Shown: positions 1 to 9,217 of the stretch, piece after piece | Numbering within the stretch: the first letter of the stretch is position 1 | Layout: each line of letters opens with the position of its first letter | Source of the DNA: Streptomyces sp. MMBL 11-1 | GTDB lineage: Bacteria > Actinomycetota > Actinomycetes > Streptomycetales > Streptomycetaceae | Direction: 5' to 3' | DNA: 64,000 nt | Assembly: GCF_028622875.1 (NCBI RefSeq) | Contig: NZ_CP117710.1 | Coordinates: 310,001-374,000 of the forward strand | Program-made: the position numbers and the translations under genes | Notes under the pieces: generated by a model | Databases searched by the model: none | What the model was told of the DNA's origin: nothing | What the model saw: only the letters and a program-made list of their open reading frames with translations

Positions 1-215
1 CAGGATTCGACGTGTCCGGCCCGTCGTTGAGCTGCTTCCGGGCCCACTTCGGCCCGTATGCGGGCGATGTCGTCGGCGTGGACGCTGTTCCACTGCTCGG
101 CGAGGGCCTGTGCGTGGGCGGGGTCGAAGAACGCGATCTTCCGGTTGTCGAGGACGGCGTGGTAGAGATCGGCGTCGGCGGAGCCGCCCGGTTCCGGTGT
201 GCCCGATGTGGTCAC
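1..215 (-). CDS. Hypothetical protein, C-terminus outside window
   Basis: Partial minus-strand gene that runs off the left edge. It starts at GTG (213-215), which overlaps the TGA stop of the upstream gene in a GTGA arrangement, so the two are translationally coupled. The visible 71 residues are hydrophilic, with a stretch reading roughly LYHAVLDNRKIAFFDPAHA followed by a helical segment. I do not recognise the family. The start rests on the GTGA overlap and on continuous reading to the edge; the rest of the protein cannot be judged. Confidence 0.6.
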   Translation of the reverse strand, partial: MTTSGTPEPGGSADADLYHAVLDNRKIAFFDPAHAQALAEQWNSVHADDIARIRAEVGPEAAQRRAGHVES

Positions 216-1069
216 TGGGGGTCCTCCTGCCCTTCGGTGCCCGCGCCGGGCTGGGGGCGGATGCCGGAGTGGCGTTCTCCCTTGCTGGTGAGGGAGACGA
301 CCAGGTCCTCCTCGTGTCCGGCGCCCATCGCTGCCCTCTCCTTCTGGTAGATCATGCGGGTGCGGACCAGGCCGTGCATGAGGAGGGAGCCGAAAGCGGC
401 GGCGAGCTCGGAGCCCTCCGGCTGGGCGTGCAGGAGCACTTGGCGACCTTGGCCCAGCACGCCCTCGATCGCGTCGGCCACGATGCGGTGGCCGGCTGCG
501 GGAGCGGGAGCCTCGACGCCGGCGGCGGCCGCGGCGAGCGCCTCCAGCAGGGACCGCTCAAGGGGAGTGAGGTCGATCTCGGACCTGCGGACACCAGGCG
601 TGCTCTTGGGATTCTCGGCCGCGAACCGGCGTACGCCGGCTGCCCGGTAGACCGGCCCGGAGGCCAGCTCCTGCAGGAGGTAGGGGCTCAGGTCCTCACG
701 CAGCTGGCTGACGCGGCCCTTGCTGTACCCGGTGATCTGGGCGACCTCGGCGAGACCCGCCAGCTCGGGGGAGTGCTGCTCGGCGTCTCGGCGACGCCCG
801 GCCCGATCCTCGGCGACCACGTCGTACCCGATCATCCGCATCGGGCGAAGAGGACCGTGTTTGAGCACGGACACCTGGACGAAGTCGACGCCGCGCGCGG
901 CGTCGACGGGACTGTCGGCGGAAAGGGCCAGCCGTACGGTCAGGACACCCGCGCGGAAGTCGGCAGTCGCATCGTAGTGGGCCAGTTCCTCTCGCAAGGC
1001 GTGGAGGATCGCGGCAGGCGGTTGACCGACCACCTCATACTCGACGCCCAGGAGGTATCTCTCGGTCAT
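212..1069 (-). CDS. HTH-containing hypothetical protein
   Basis: 285-aa protein of unknown family. The start is the ATG at 1069, preceded by GGAAG at good spacing; an in-frame ATG at 1150 has no ribosome site. The first ~95 residues look like an alpha/beta domain. A predicted helix-turn-helix (LAEVAQITGYSKGRVSQLRE) follows, then an alanine-rich helical stretch. The HTH suggests DNA binding, possibly regulatory, but no known regulator family is evident. Its stop overlaps the next gene's GTG, so the two form an operon with the genes upstream that is probably driven by the promoter at 1970-1998. Confidence 0.75.
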   Translation of the reverse strand: MTERYLLGVEYEVVGQPPAAILHALREELAHYDATADFRAGVLTVRLALSADSPVDAARGVDFVQVSVLKHGPLRPMRMIGYDVVAEDRAGRRRDAEQHSPELAGLAEVAQITGYSKGRVSQLREDLSPYLLQELASGPVYRAAGVRRFAAENPKSTPGVRRSEIDLTPLERSLLEALAAAAAGVEAPAPAAGHRIVADAIEGVLGQGRQVLLHAQPEGSELAAAFGSLLMHGLVRTRMIYQKERAAMGAGHEEDLVVSLTSKGERHSGIRPQPGAGTEGQEDPQ

Positions 1070-1289
1070 GTCTTCCTTGCCTCGGGACAGAGGGGCCGGG
1101 CTGGGGTGTAGGGCGCTGCCGGGGGCCCGGCTGAACGAACGGGCCGACATCGGCCTTGCCGCTGCCGAGCCGCCGACAGGGCCTGGATCCCGCCAGAGCT
1201 GTGAGCAAGCGCGGCGAACAGCAGCGTGCTTCCGTGCGCGGGCACGACGTGATCCCGGATCTGCCGGTGAACGCCGGGTCGGGCCCGCG

Positions 1290-1538
1290 TCATGCCTGAG
1301 CGGGCAGAAAGGCCCGCCCTGCGTCCGTCAGGTCCAACGGCTTCTTCAGGCTGACCTCGGGGCCCCACTTGGCCCACCCGTTGCGCACCAGGACCGAGAC
1401 CGTGGCGGGGGCGATGCTGCCTTCCGGGGTGTAGACCCTGTTGTCGGAGAACGCCCGGGTGCTGCGGAAGGCGCCGCCCTTGGAGAGCAGTTCCAGCGCC
1501 AGAGCCTGCGTCTTGGTGGGCCTGGAGGGCTTGCTCAT
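1290..1538 (-). CDS. Small hypothetical protein, winged-helix-like
   Basis: 82-aa basic protein starting at ATG 1538 behind AGGAG. The pattern (helices, then GSIAPATVSVLVRNGWAKW, then a strand-like tail with LDLTDAGRAFL) resembles a small winged-helix domain, which would suit nucleic-acid binding, but this is inference from shape only. It lies between two other small minus-strand genes in the leftmost transcription unit. Confidence 0.6.
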   Translation of the reverse strand: MSKPSRPTKTQALALELLSKGGAFRSTRAFSDNRVYTPEGSIAPATVSVLVRNGWAKWGPEVSLKKPLDLTDAGRAFLPAQA

Positions 1539-1607
1539 GTGCCGTCTCCTGATCTTTGACTGTGCTGATGCTGGAGCTTTCGCCGCAGCCGGACTGGGCG
1601 GCGCGCT

Positions 1608-1922
1608 TCAGAGGTTGATCAGGTCACGGTGCGCGTCGGGAAGCCGGCCGACCAGCTCCGGCCGGTCGAAGAGGTAGTCGCGGATGCGTTCGGCGAGTTC
1701 CCGGTCAACGGGCACCACCTGCGGGGCCGCCGGCAGGTCGAGCGCGATGCGCGCGTCGCCGTCCAGGTACGCGGTGAGAGGCCCGTAGTCCCGCGCGTCG
1801 GCCTGGGCGGCCAGCTCCTCGAAGGTGGGAGGCGTCGCCGTGGCCGGGGGTCGCGCGACGGGCCGCAGCGCGGGCTGGTTCGCCAGCCGTGAATCGCGGG
1901 CGGTAGCGGGCTGTTGCGTCAT
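1608..1922 (-). CDS. Small hypothetical protein
   Basis: 104-aa protein. The start is the ATG at 1922, with TGGAGG upstream; a longer frame upstream (to 2459) is the shadow of another gene. Residues ~1-30 are proline/alanine-rich and probably disordered. The remainder is acidic and helical, with a repeated arrangement of AYLDGDARIALDLP and DYLFDRPELVGRLP. No family recognised. It is the first gene after the promoter at 1970-1998 and probably leads the operon that runs leftwards to the window edge. Confidence 0.65.
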   Translation of the reverse strand: MTQQPATARDSRLANQPALRPVARPPATATPPTFEELAAQADARDYGPLTAYLDGDARIALDLPAAPQVVPVDRELAERIRDYLFDRPELVGRLPDAHRDLINL

Positions 1923-1969
1923 AGCGGCCTCCAGGGTTCGGCGGGATGGTGTTCGCCAACCCGAACTAC

Positions 1970-1998
1970 AGTTTACACGAATTGCTAAACTTTGTAAA
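1970..1998 (-). promoter_or_regulatory. Sigma70-like promoter for leftmost operon
   Basis: On the minus strand: -35 TTTACA (1998-1993), a 17-base spacer, and -10 TAAACT (1975-1970), about 45 bases upstream of the gene starting at 1922. It sits in an AT-rich island in otherwise GC-rich DNA and matches the -10/-35 layout of the promoter family found across the window, although it lacks a clear copy of the upstream GACA box. Confidence 0.6.
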
Positions 1999-2065
1999 GC
2001 CTGATGGGAAAGTAGAGATCCCAGTGAGCCAGCCCGCCCGCATCTCCTCCGCGACGTCCACGGAG

Positions 2066-3427
2066 TCAGTACCGCTTCGACTCGTTCACATCGGCCAACT
2101 GCACGACCACGCACGGCTCTCCGGCCACGCGCACGTTTTCGTGCACCCCCACCACCACATACTCCGAGCCTCGGGGCATGAGCCGCTCCCGCTCGGCGTT
2201 GCCGAACGCCGAGATGCTCGCGACAGCGGCACCGCGACGGGAAACCGTCTCGAAGACGACCCCGTGGTCGGCCCTGCCCGACTCCGCGCCGGAGTACCAC
2301 GAGCGGTCGGAGAACCCGGCGGCAACCTCGGGACAGTGCGAGACCGACATGTACGAGTCGTCCCGGTAGCGGCCGCCGACGACGAAGCTCTCCCGCGCCC
2401 AGGCCGCGACCCGGTTCTGCTGGCGGACATCGGAGGGCGGGGTGTACCCGCGATAGCACCGGTGCGGCTCCTCGGACAGCCCGGCCGCAGCGATTGCCGA
2501 ATCGATATGGCTCGTCACCACCCTCATCGGCGGGCCCATCCCGGGCACCCGCTCATCAAGATCCCGGCGCTCGTAGAGGTGCTCGTTGATCTCGGCGTAC
2601 TCACTGCCGGTATACCGCGACACCCATGCCCGCTGGCCGTCGTCGAGACCGGCCGCCCATCGTTCGGACTCCGGGTTCAGGCGATCGGCCGCCTCCTGGG
2701 CGAGCCCCTCGCGGTGTCCCTCATCGCTCAGGCCATGCCGTTCCCAGGGCTTCGCCGCGCGGCGGGAGGCGGCCGCGTTGATGATCTGTTCGGCGTGATC
2801 GACCGGCACCCGGTCGTAGATGACCTGTCCGTCCTCGGTCCGGTATGGCCAGGGAGAGTCGGCGAGGGCCTGGTAGCGGTCGCGGTCGAGGCGGCTGAAG
2901 ACGACCCGGGCGTGCGGAGGTTCGTCGTCCTCGCCCGGGAAGACGGTTGCGGCGCCACCGAAGTCCTTGTCGTTCCATGCGGCCGTCTCCCCGCCGTCTT
3001 CCCGAGGCGGCGTCACCCGTGCCCGACCTCCGATGCCGGCCGCACCGGCCAGAGCCCGCGCTCCCCGCCTCTCCTCGGGAGGCGGCGGGGGCGGTGTCGC
3101 GTTGAGGGCGGCCGGATCAGCGGCGTCCGGATACGGGGTCTTCGGCTGCTTGCCGCGGGCGTAGGCACGGGCCGCTGCGGCGCACTTCTTCGCGTTGTCC
3201 GCGTACATCCGTGCCTGGTCGTCCCTGCCCGCCTCCAGCGCCTCTTTGGTGCGCGCGGCCCAGGCCTGCGCGTTCGCGTACGCCGCCAGCGCGTCGGGAT
3301 CGCCGGCTTCGGCGAGGGACTTGCCGAGCTGGGCGGAGGCTGCCCGCCGCGCCGATCGCATCGTCGGCATGGAGGAGGTGCACCTCCGGCCCCCCTCCCC
3401 TATGGACCTGCACACGCCCGCTCCCAT
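2066..3427 (-). CDS. ADP-ribosyltransferase domain protein (R-S-E type)
   Basis: 453-aa protein. The start is the ATG at 3427 behind GGAGGAG; the frame extends upstream, but that part reads like non-coding DNA. The C-terminal third carries the marks of the arginine-specific/VIP2-like mono-ADP-ribosyltransferase fold: an NAD-binding arginine in HRCYRGY (~R323-326), the second-strand serine motif SYMSVS (~358-363), and the catalytic ERE of the EXE type (~412-414) in NAERERLMPRGSEY. The N-terminus has the GEGGRRC motif common in actinobacterial plasmid/phage proteins and a helical region; a proline-rich linker sits near residue 110. It transfers ADP-ribose from NAD, probably to a protein; the target is unknown. 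There is no signal peptide, so it may act in the cytoplasm. An ADP-ribosylglycohydrolase is encoded at 29680-30720. Confidence 0.8.
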   Translation of the reverse strand: MGAGVCRSIGEGGRRCTSSMPTMRSARRAASAQLGKSLAEAGDPDALAAYANAQAWAARTKEALEAGRDDQARMYADNAKKCAAAARAYARGKQPKTPYPDAADPAALNATPPPPPPEERRGARALAGAAGIGGRARVTPPREDGGETAAWNDKDFGGAATVFPGEDDEPPHARVVFSRLDRDRYQALADSPWPYRTEDGQVIYDRVPVDHAEQIINAAASRRAAKPWERHGLSDEGHREGLAQEAADRLNPESERWAAGLDDGQRAWVSRYTGSEYAEINEHLYERRDLDERVPGMGPPMRVVTSHIDSAIAAAGLSEEPHRCYRGYTPPSDVRQQNRVAAWARESFVVGGRYRDDSYMSVSHCPEVAAGFSDRSWYSGAESGRADHGVVFETVSRRGAAVASISAFGNAERERLMPRGSEYVVVGVHENVRVAGEPCVVVQLADVNESKRY

Positions 3428-3718
3428 CTGCTGCTCCTCCGCGGACACGCATCCGCCGGACCGGGTGATCCTGCAAGGGGCGTGTTGTGGACAGAGACCG
3501 GGCCGCCAGCCCCCGCAGAGCTGGCACCAGCACCAGGAACGAGATAGGGGAACGGCCGCGGCCGGAGGCGAGGCAGCGGCGCCCCCGGGCGCCCTGAGGT
3601 ACCCGGGCACGGCCCGTGCCGGTCGACGGCGCCCGGCCAGGCCGAATCGCTGACGGTTCGGGCAACCTTGTGTGCCGCTCACCGACGTGCGCCGTGCCGC
3701 CGGGCCGGGTGCCGGCCG

Positions 3719-3747
3719 GTCCTGCCGGGAGGCCATCCCGGCAGGAC
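3719..3747 (-). terminator. GC-rich hairpin terminator after the 499-aa gene
   Basis: Perfect 12-bp inverted repeat (3719-3730 and 3736-3747) with a 5-base loop, 18 bases downstream of the stop of the minus-strand gene at 3766-5265. There is no U-tract, as is usual for actinomycete terminators. The remaining gap (3428-3718) holds no convincing gene; it contains a TGTGGACAGAG element at 3486-3496. Confidence 0.65.
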
Positions 3748-3765
3748 TCGGCAAAGGGGGTCAGC

Positions 3766-5265
3766 TCACGGGTGGTAGGAGAGGACCTGGGCGTAAGCGT
3801 CGGCCGTCAGCTCCCTCGGGGGCACCCACCGTGCGTCCTCCACCACGTGATCGCTCTCGTTCAGGGCCCGCACGAGCTGAGCCGGAGGCGGAACAAGGGT
3901 TCCCGGGCACAGCACACGGAGAGGGGCGGCAAGGAGCGCAGCGGCCGGCTCCGCTGCGGATTGCCGCCGGGCCACACACCATCCGCGGTCGCTGGACCAC
4001 GAGAGCAGACGGCCCCTCGAAGCGCCGGAGTCCAGCGGGCCTTGGTCGGGAAGGAGGATCCACGCCCCGAGGTGACCGGCAGTGTCGTTGTCGAAGCCCC
4101 AGCCGTCGCCCTCGGGGGGGATCTGGTGTCCCGCCAGCCAGAGTTCGCTCACCACCGCGCGAACGTAGGCCGTCTGCAGCCCCCAGGCGCAGAAGACCGG
4201 CTCAGACGCGTCGACTACCGACAAGCGGGGCCTCGCCCACTGGATGATGGTGCTGCGGGTCATGCTCCACGACGGGGTGAGCCGGGCGAGGAAGTGAGCG
4301 GCGAACTGCGCAGACGGCAGCTTCCGCAGCCCGCTGCCGCGACAGCGGCCGCACGGGCAGACCATCATCGGTTCGGTGGCCTCGCCCTGGTAGTAGTGCG
4401 GCAGGTGATCTTCGTGGCCGTCGCCAAGGGGCTCCAGCCAGCCGGTGCCCTGGCATCCCGAGCACGCGGCGAGCGCCCCGGGAGCGGTGCCGCCCAGGGC
4501 GTGAGCGAGCAACGCCCGTGCCATCTGCTCCCGGTCCTCCGAACCGGCCACGGAGAAGTCGCCGTACACCGGGCCCGTGCCCCAGGGGCGCGGATAGGGC
4601 AGCCGCTCGACCCGGAGGCCGCAGGCCGTGTAGGTCCACAGGCTCCTGTGCGAGCGGCGGCCCGCGACGGGCGGGGCGCCGTAGAGCACGTCGACCATCG
4701 GGGGGACCACCCCGTACGGGTGGTGCAGCAGGTCGTGCAGCGGACCCGTGAACGCGAGGATGACCGCGAACGCGAACCGCCCGGTGGCCTCCGACCACGG
4801 TCCCGAGAGGGTTCCGTCCGGGCCGCCCTGGGGAGGCTGGACGCCGACCCAGTCCTGGTAGCGCGTCTCTCCTGCGACCCGGGCCATGTCGCCCATGGCC
4901 TGCCTCACCTGCGGCAACGGCAGGTCCCTCATCGCCAGCGGTACACAGAGCCGTGGCCAGTGCGGCTGCGCAGTGCTCCCCGCGGCTGCGTGCAGATCGG
5001 ACCCGATCCCGGCGCAGTCCTCCGCGCTCGGCCAGTGGGGATCGGCGGCGCGAACCAGGTGGTCACGCAGCCGGGCCCGCCAGCTCGGATGCAAGGTCGG
5101 CTCCCCAGCAAGCGCCTGAAGTGCCGCCCTCGCCTGGGCTCGTGTGGGGCGAGTGGCCGCCCGTCCTTCGCGCACGAGGGCGAGGGCTTCCCCCAGCGAG
5201 AGACGGGGGTGCTGGGCTTGGAGCTCTCGGGCACGCTGCTTGTCGGTCTTACGCTTCTTCGTCAC
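3766..5265 (-). CDS. Hypothetical protein with DnaJ-like cysteine motifs
   Basis: 499-aa protein read from GTG 5265, with GGAGAG upstream. The N-terminus is basic (VTKKRKTDKQRAREL) and helical. Near residues 250-330 there are two CXXCXGXG-type motifs (CSGCQGTGW and CPCGRCRGSG), which in DnaJ/Hsp40 bind zinc. The C-terminal half has GWGFDNDTAGHLGAWILLP and several tryptophans, suggesting a compact beta-rich domain. There is no J domain, so it is not a DnaJ protein. The family is not recognised; zinc binding is inferred from the cysteines. It lies downstream of the kinase gene and may belong to the same minus-strand unit (283-base gap). Confidence 0.75.
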   Translation of the reverse strand: MTKKRKTDKQRARELQAQHPRLSLGEALALVREGRAATRPTRAQARAALQALAGEPTLHPSWRARLRDHLVRAADPHWPSAEDCAGIGSDLHAAAGSTAQPHWPRLCVPLAMRDLPLPQVRQAMGDMARVAGETRYQDWVGVQPPQGGPDGTLSGPWSEATGRFAFAVILAFTGPLHDLLHHPYGVVPPMVDVLYGAPPVAGRRSHRSLWTYTACGLRVERLPYPRPWGTGPVYGDFSVAGSEDREQMARALLAHALGGTAPGALAACSGCQGTGWLEPLGDGHEDHLPHYYQGEATEPMMVCPCGRCRGSGLRKLPSAQFAAHFLARLTPSWSMTRSTIIQWARPRLSVVDASEPVFCAWGLQTAYVRAVVSELWLAGHQIPPEGDGWGFDNDTAGHLGAWILLPDQGPLDSGASRGRLLSWSSDRGWCVARRQSAAEPAAALLAAPLRVLCPGTLVPPPAQLVRALNESDHVVEDARWVPPRELTADAYAQVLSYHP

Positions 5266-5547
5266 GATGTGGGGCTCTCCCGGCTGTCGCACTACACCCA
5301 CGCCGCGTGCCACAGCGGAACCGAGACCAACGGAGGCTGAGAGGTAAGCACGGGGTCCGGAAACCCTTGCCGACGATGTCATCGACGGGCGTGGACGGCG
5401 ATGACGGCGGCCGTGGCGGTACGTGTCTGGCCAGGAGCCCAGCCTACCCAGAGCATGTCCGCCCGTCCCCCGGATCGGGCCCACCGCACCCCAATGCGCC
5501 CCCACCGGCGGGCGCGCGCGGCCCAGCGCCCGGTCGTCCCGAAGCCC

Positions 5548-8436
5548 TTACGCCTGACCAGTCCCATCGGCGGCGAGTGCTGCCGCGATGGTGCCGCGCA
5601 GGCTCCGGTCGACGCCCCGCTCTTCCGCGAGCTCCCGGAAGTGGCGGGCGCTGTGCGGGAACTCGCCCAGCACCGAAGCAACCGTGCCCGCGGCGTCGCC
5701 GGACAAGGTGCGCAGCCAGCGCCGGACCGAGTCCTGCGGCTTCCACTGGTCGAAGCGCCCGTCCCAGGTGAACAGCGCCTGGCACGCGGCCTCCAGCAGG
5801 TCCCATTCCGTCTTGCGGGCGGCGAGGCGGGCCACGTTCAGCAGCCACCAGATCGCCCGGTCGGCCTCGGGAAACGTCGGCCATTGGCCGCGGTCGCCTT
5901 CGACGTGGGCTGCCATCGCGCGGACGACCCCGATGGCCTGCCGCGGGTTGGCCAGGACCGCGGGCGCGGCGTCCTCCAGCTGGACCCGGGCCAGCACGTC
6001 GAGGTAGAGCTCGTAGTTGCCGGGTTCGTCGGCAGCCAGTGCCAGGAGCTGCCCAGCAGCAGTCCCGTCACCGTCTGCGGCCGCGCTCAGAAGGGTGTGC
6101 GCCCGGGTGATGGGCAGCACCGGCGAGGGCGCGGTCTCACGGTCGACGAGAGCGAGGAAGGCCGTCATGTCGTGCGGGCGGGCGGCCGGGTCGGGGTGGG
6201 TGGCCTGCCGGACCACGCCGCGCCACGGTCCCGGGGCCGGCAGGAGCGGCACGTTCGGCTGCGGCCAGACGCCGGTGAGCACCCAGCCGATGACCTGGCC
6301 GAGGCTGTAGACGTCGCTCGCCGCGACGGCTCCGTCGTGCGGGTTGGTGGACAGCTCCGGTGCGGCGAATCCGGGGGAGCCGATCGATGCGTTCGTCAGG
6401 GCCCTGTCAGCGCTCGTCTGCCCGGCGGGGCGCCGCGCGATCCCCCAGTCCGCAACTGTCCAGCGCCCGTCCAGGAGCAGCAGGTTGGACGGTTTGATGT
6501 CCCGGTGCACCCACCCGTGCCGGTGCGCTTCGCTGAGTGCGTCGGCCACCGCGTCCACCAGGTCGCGCAGTGCGGCGGGGTCCTGGAGCTCGGCGCGCTT
6601 GTCCTCGGCGGTCGCCTCGGCCATCGGCATGACGAACCAGTCGTAGGCCGGGCTGAAGTCCAGGACGGGCATCACGTGGGGGTGTCCCCCCAGCAGCTGG
6701 GCGACGTCCACTTCCCGGACCATGCGCCGGCGGGCCCGGGAGTCCTTGCGGCGGCGGCGCTTGAAGGCGACGACGGTGTCCGAGGGCTTGTGGACACCCC
6801 TGAAGACGTCGGCCTGGCCCTCGCTGGCCATCGGCAGCCGGTCCAGCCGGTAGTCCTTCCGCTGCCCGCGGGCCGAGAGCCCCACCGGGGCGTACCCGGC
6901 GGCGGTGGGCGGTGCAGCCGGTGCCGCGACCGGGTCCTCGGCGTCACGGTGACCGGTGATACGGGTGAGGACGGCCCGCAGCCGTGCGGGGTCGTTGTCC
7001 GGAACCGACGCCAGCAGGTACCCGGGCCCCCTCCCGGGCTCCTGGGCCAGACCGAGGACCCGGCTCAGCCGGTACTCGGCCACTCGCTCGTTCGACTTCT
7101 CGCGCAGCGCCGTCCGGTGCAGGGCGATGAGGTTGCCGGAGCCGTCGGGCGAGGCGCTCAGCACGCTGTCGGGGCCCACAGCCAGCAGATGCCCCGGCTC
7201 GTGACCGGCCGCGCGTATCCAGCCCTCCCGACCGCCGAGATCTGTCGTACGGCCGATGTCGGCCACGGCACTGTGCCCGCCCGCGCCCAGGAAGAACCGG
7301 CGGCCCCCGATCCACACCGCCGAGCGCACCGCCGCCTCGAAAGTGATGGGGTACCGCAGCTGCTCGCCGACCGCCGTGCCGGCCCGGGTCAGCGCGAGAG
7401 TCCCCCCGCCGGCGCCGAACGTGACCCCGGAGCCGGACAGCACCCACGCCTCGCCGTCGGGGCCGGCCACCAGATCGGCGCCCGGCTCGAATCCTCCCGC
7501 GACAGCGGTCAGCCGGTCCTCGTGCCAACGGACCACGGCGGGCCCGCACATCACGAGTACAGCCCCGCCCGGGCCGATGAGCGGCGCTCCGTGACAGCCG
7601 GGCAGCGCCAACAGCCACCGCGAGCGCCCGCGTTCCGGGTCGAGGTCCACGACACCGTCCGCGCACGACACGAGCAGCGACCGCGCACTGCGCCAGACCA
7701 TGCCCGTCGGAGGGGCCCCCGGAGCCTCCCCGGCCAGGAGCACCTCCGAGGAGACCCCGGCCCACGTCCGCGCCTCCACCTCCACCGGGGCACTCAGGCG
7801 CCCGGACGGCGTCATCACCAGAGGGACCCTGCCCGCATCGGACGCGACCACCAGTTCGCCCAGCGGCACATGGGCCGACCCCCGGCGGCGGAAGACGTCG
7901 CGTACGAGCTCGGCCAGCGGCAGCAGACCGGCGAGCGAGGCATCCAGGTGCGTTCGGTCGACCACCACACCGAAGCCCCGTACAGCATCGACGTGACGTT
8001 CGATCAGCGCCGCATTCTCCGTCCAGGACAGCAGAGCCCAGCGGACGTCCCCGGGCCGCCCCGTCAGGCCAGCGTTCCTCACGATGCGCGGAACCGTCCC
8101 GTCCCGGACCGCGCCCTCGTCCACGACACAGCTGATGAGGTAGTCCCGGCCCTCGAAGTCGAAGACGACCGAGGGCGTTCCGCCGCTCTCCGCCACCAGC
8201 ACTGTCGAGGGATCGACGCTGCGGCGCAGCAGAGCCCCCACGAAATGGGCGAGCTGCTGCGCCCGGCGTCCGGGGGACACATCATCGTCGGTGGCCCACC
8301 GGCCGTACTCAGCCAACAGTTCCCGCACGTCTTCCACGCTGTGCACTCTCCCCGCTCGCGGCCGGACGACCCCGGCCAGCGCCTCCCGGACGATTGTGGT
8401 CCATGTCCGGTGGTGAGGCGCGCAGTTACGGGCCAC
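5548..8436 (-). CDS. Ser/Thr protein kinase with long N-terminal sensor region
   Basis: 962-aa protein. The chosen start is GTG 8436, overlapping the end of the upstream gene with GAGG 6 bases ahead; a start at 8490 is also open. Residues ~527-800 form a Hanks-type kinase: an unusual nucleotide loop (MASEGQADVFRG), lysine in VAFKRR (~557), catalytic loop HRDIKPSN (~644), DWG in place of DFG, and GSPGFAAPEL as the activation-segment end. The first ~500 residues hold a VVFDFEGRDYLISCVVDEG region and then many short beta-strand blocks that read like a propeller-type sensor. The tail is helical. No membrane segment is present, so it is cytoplasmic. It is coupled to two genes upstream; such a set-up suggests signal-dependent phosphorylation, perhaps in defence, but that is inference. 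Confidence 0.85.
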   Translation of the reverse strand: MARNCAPHHRTWTTIVREALAGVVRPRAGRVHSVEDVRELLAEYGRWATDDDVSPGRRAQQLAHFVGALLRRSVDPSTVLVAESGGTPSVVFDFEGRDYLISCVVDEGAVRDGTVPRIVRNAGLTGRPGDVRWALLSWTENAALIERHVDAVRGFGVVVDRTHLDASLAGLLPLAELVRDVFRRRGSAHVPLGELVVASDAGRVPLVMTPSGRLSAPVEVEARTWAGVSSEVLLAGEAPGAPPTGMVWRSARSLLVSCADGVVDLDPERGRSRWLLALPGCHGAPLIGPGGAVLVMCGPAVVRWHEDRLTAVAGGFEPGADLVAGPDGEAWVLSGSGVTFGAGGGTLALTRAGTAVGEQLRYPITFEAAVRSAVWIGGRRFFLGAGGHSAVADIGRTTDLGGREGWIRAAGHEPGHLLAVGPDSVLSASPDGSGNLIALHRTALREKSNERVAEYRLSRVLGLAQEPGRGPGYLLASVPDNDPARLRAVLTRITGHRDAEDPVAAPAAPPTAAGYAPVGLSARGQRKDYRLDRLPMASEGQADVFRGVHKPSDTVVAFKRRRRKDSRARRRMVREVDVAQLLGGHPHVMPVLDFSPAYDWFVMPMAEATAEDKRAELQDPAALRDLVDAVADALSEAHRHGWVHRDIKPSNLLLLDGRWTVADWGIARRPAGQTSADRALTNASIGSPGFAAPELSTNPHDGAVAASDVYSLGQVIGWVLTGVWPQPNVPLLPAPGPWRGVVRQATHPDPAARPHDMTAFLALVDRETAPSPVLPITRAHTLLSAAADGDGTAAGQLLALAADEPGNYELYLDVLARVQLEDAAPAVLANPRQAIGVVRAMAAHVEGDRGQWPTFPEADRAIWWLLNVARLAARKTEWDLLEAACQALFTWDGRFDQWKPQDSVRRWLRTLSGDAAGTVASVLGEFPHSARHFRELAEERGVDRSLRGTIAAALAADGTGQA

Positions 8437-9217
8437 CGGCCGCCTCGAAGCGCTCCTGCGCCCGTCCGGTCCGCATGGTGATCTGCTCAACGAGCAGACC
8501 GTCGCGCCGAATATGCCAGGCGATCGGGCCGTGCTCGACGGTGAACCCGTCCGGACGGCACCTCACCTGCCGTTGTGACACCTTCGACAGCACGAAGGCC
8601 AGCCGTGCCCGCATCACCGCCAGGCGCGCGCCCTCCGGAACGGAGGAGAAGTAGACGCAGTCGGGCACCGCCCTGTTGCACACCATCAGCCCGATGTCCA
8701 CGTGGCGCAGTTGCCGCCACACCCGCAACGGTTCCCCAGCCGGGGGCCGGCCGACCTGCTCCCCGTCCCACGTCACGCACAAGGCCGTCGTCTTCGTCCT
8801 CTCCCGAGCCTTCCTCGCGGCCTTCTGCTTCTTCTTCACCTCCTCGGCCGCCGCGGCAGCCCGGCTCGTAACGGTGCGGGACTCCACCCACGTCCTGGCC
8901 CCGCTGCGGTTGCTGTAGGCGAACAAGATCATCTTTTGGCTGTCGATCATGACGTGGTACTGGCCGATACGCCGGGGCAGCGCGAACCGCGTCACGTCCT
9001 CATCGGCTCTGGTCAGAACCGAGCCGTTGACAGCGGCTTCCTCGACCAGGTCGAGGAGCTGCTCCTCGGCCAGGAATCCGCTGACGCCGTGGTCACCGAC
9101 GTAGGTCTGAACAGCGCTCGGCCGCACGCTCAGCCGCAAGCGGAGACTGCGGGCTTCGTGGGCGGTGAAGTTCTCCGCACGCGACCAGCGGCTGCCTTCG
9201 GCGGGACGCTCATGCAC
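8426..9217 (-). CDS. Hypothetical protein in kinase module
   Basis: 263-aa protein of unknown family, second gene of the three-gene module. The ATG at 9217 lies inside the 3' end of the ParA-like gene (8-base overlap), and its TAA stop lies inside the start of the kinase gene, so all three are translationally coupled. Central residues (~120-150) are a very basic helix rich in AAAAEEVKKKQKAARKA, flanked by two beta-rich segments (YHVMIDSQKMILFAYSN and VDIGLMVCNRAVPDCVYF). The two flanks look like related domains, so the protein may be an internal duplication joined by a charged helix. No catalytic motif is seen. Confidence 0.75.
   Translation of the reverse strand: MHERPAEGSRWSRAENFTAHEARSLRLRLSVRPSAVQTYVGDHGVSGFLAEEQLLDLVEEAAVNGSVLTRADEDVTRFALPRRIGQYHVMIDSQKMILFAYSNRSGARTWVESRTVTSRAAAAAEEVKKKQKAARKARERTKTTALCVTWDGEQVGRPPAGEPLRVWRQLRHVDIGLMVCNRAVPDCVYFSSVPEGARLAVMRARLAFVLSKVSQRQVRCRPDGFTVEHGPIAWHIRRDGLLVEQITMRTGRAQERFEAAGGP

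Noticed and set aside
1608..2459. 283-aa minus-strand frame starting at 2459
   Set aside because: Only the last 104 codons from ATG 1922 have a ribosome site and protein-like composition; the rest lies over the ADP-ribosyltransferase gene and the promoter.
3766..5265. DnaJ/Hsp40 chaperone
   Set aside because: It has CXXCXGXG-type motifs but no J domain or HPD motif.
5401..8481. Very long plus-strand open frame (1026 codons) opposite the kinase gene
   Set aside because: It is the antisense shadow of the kinase in GC-rich DNA; composition is low-complexity and no ribosome site or domain is seen.
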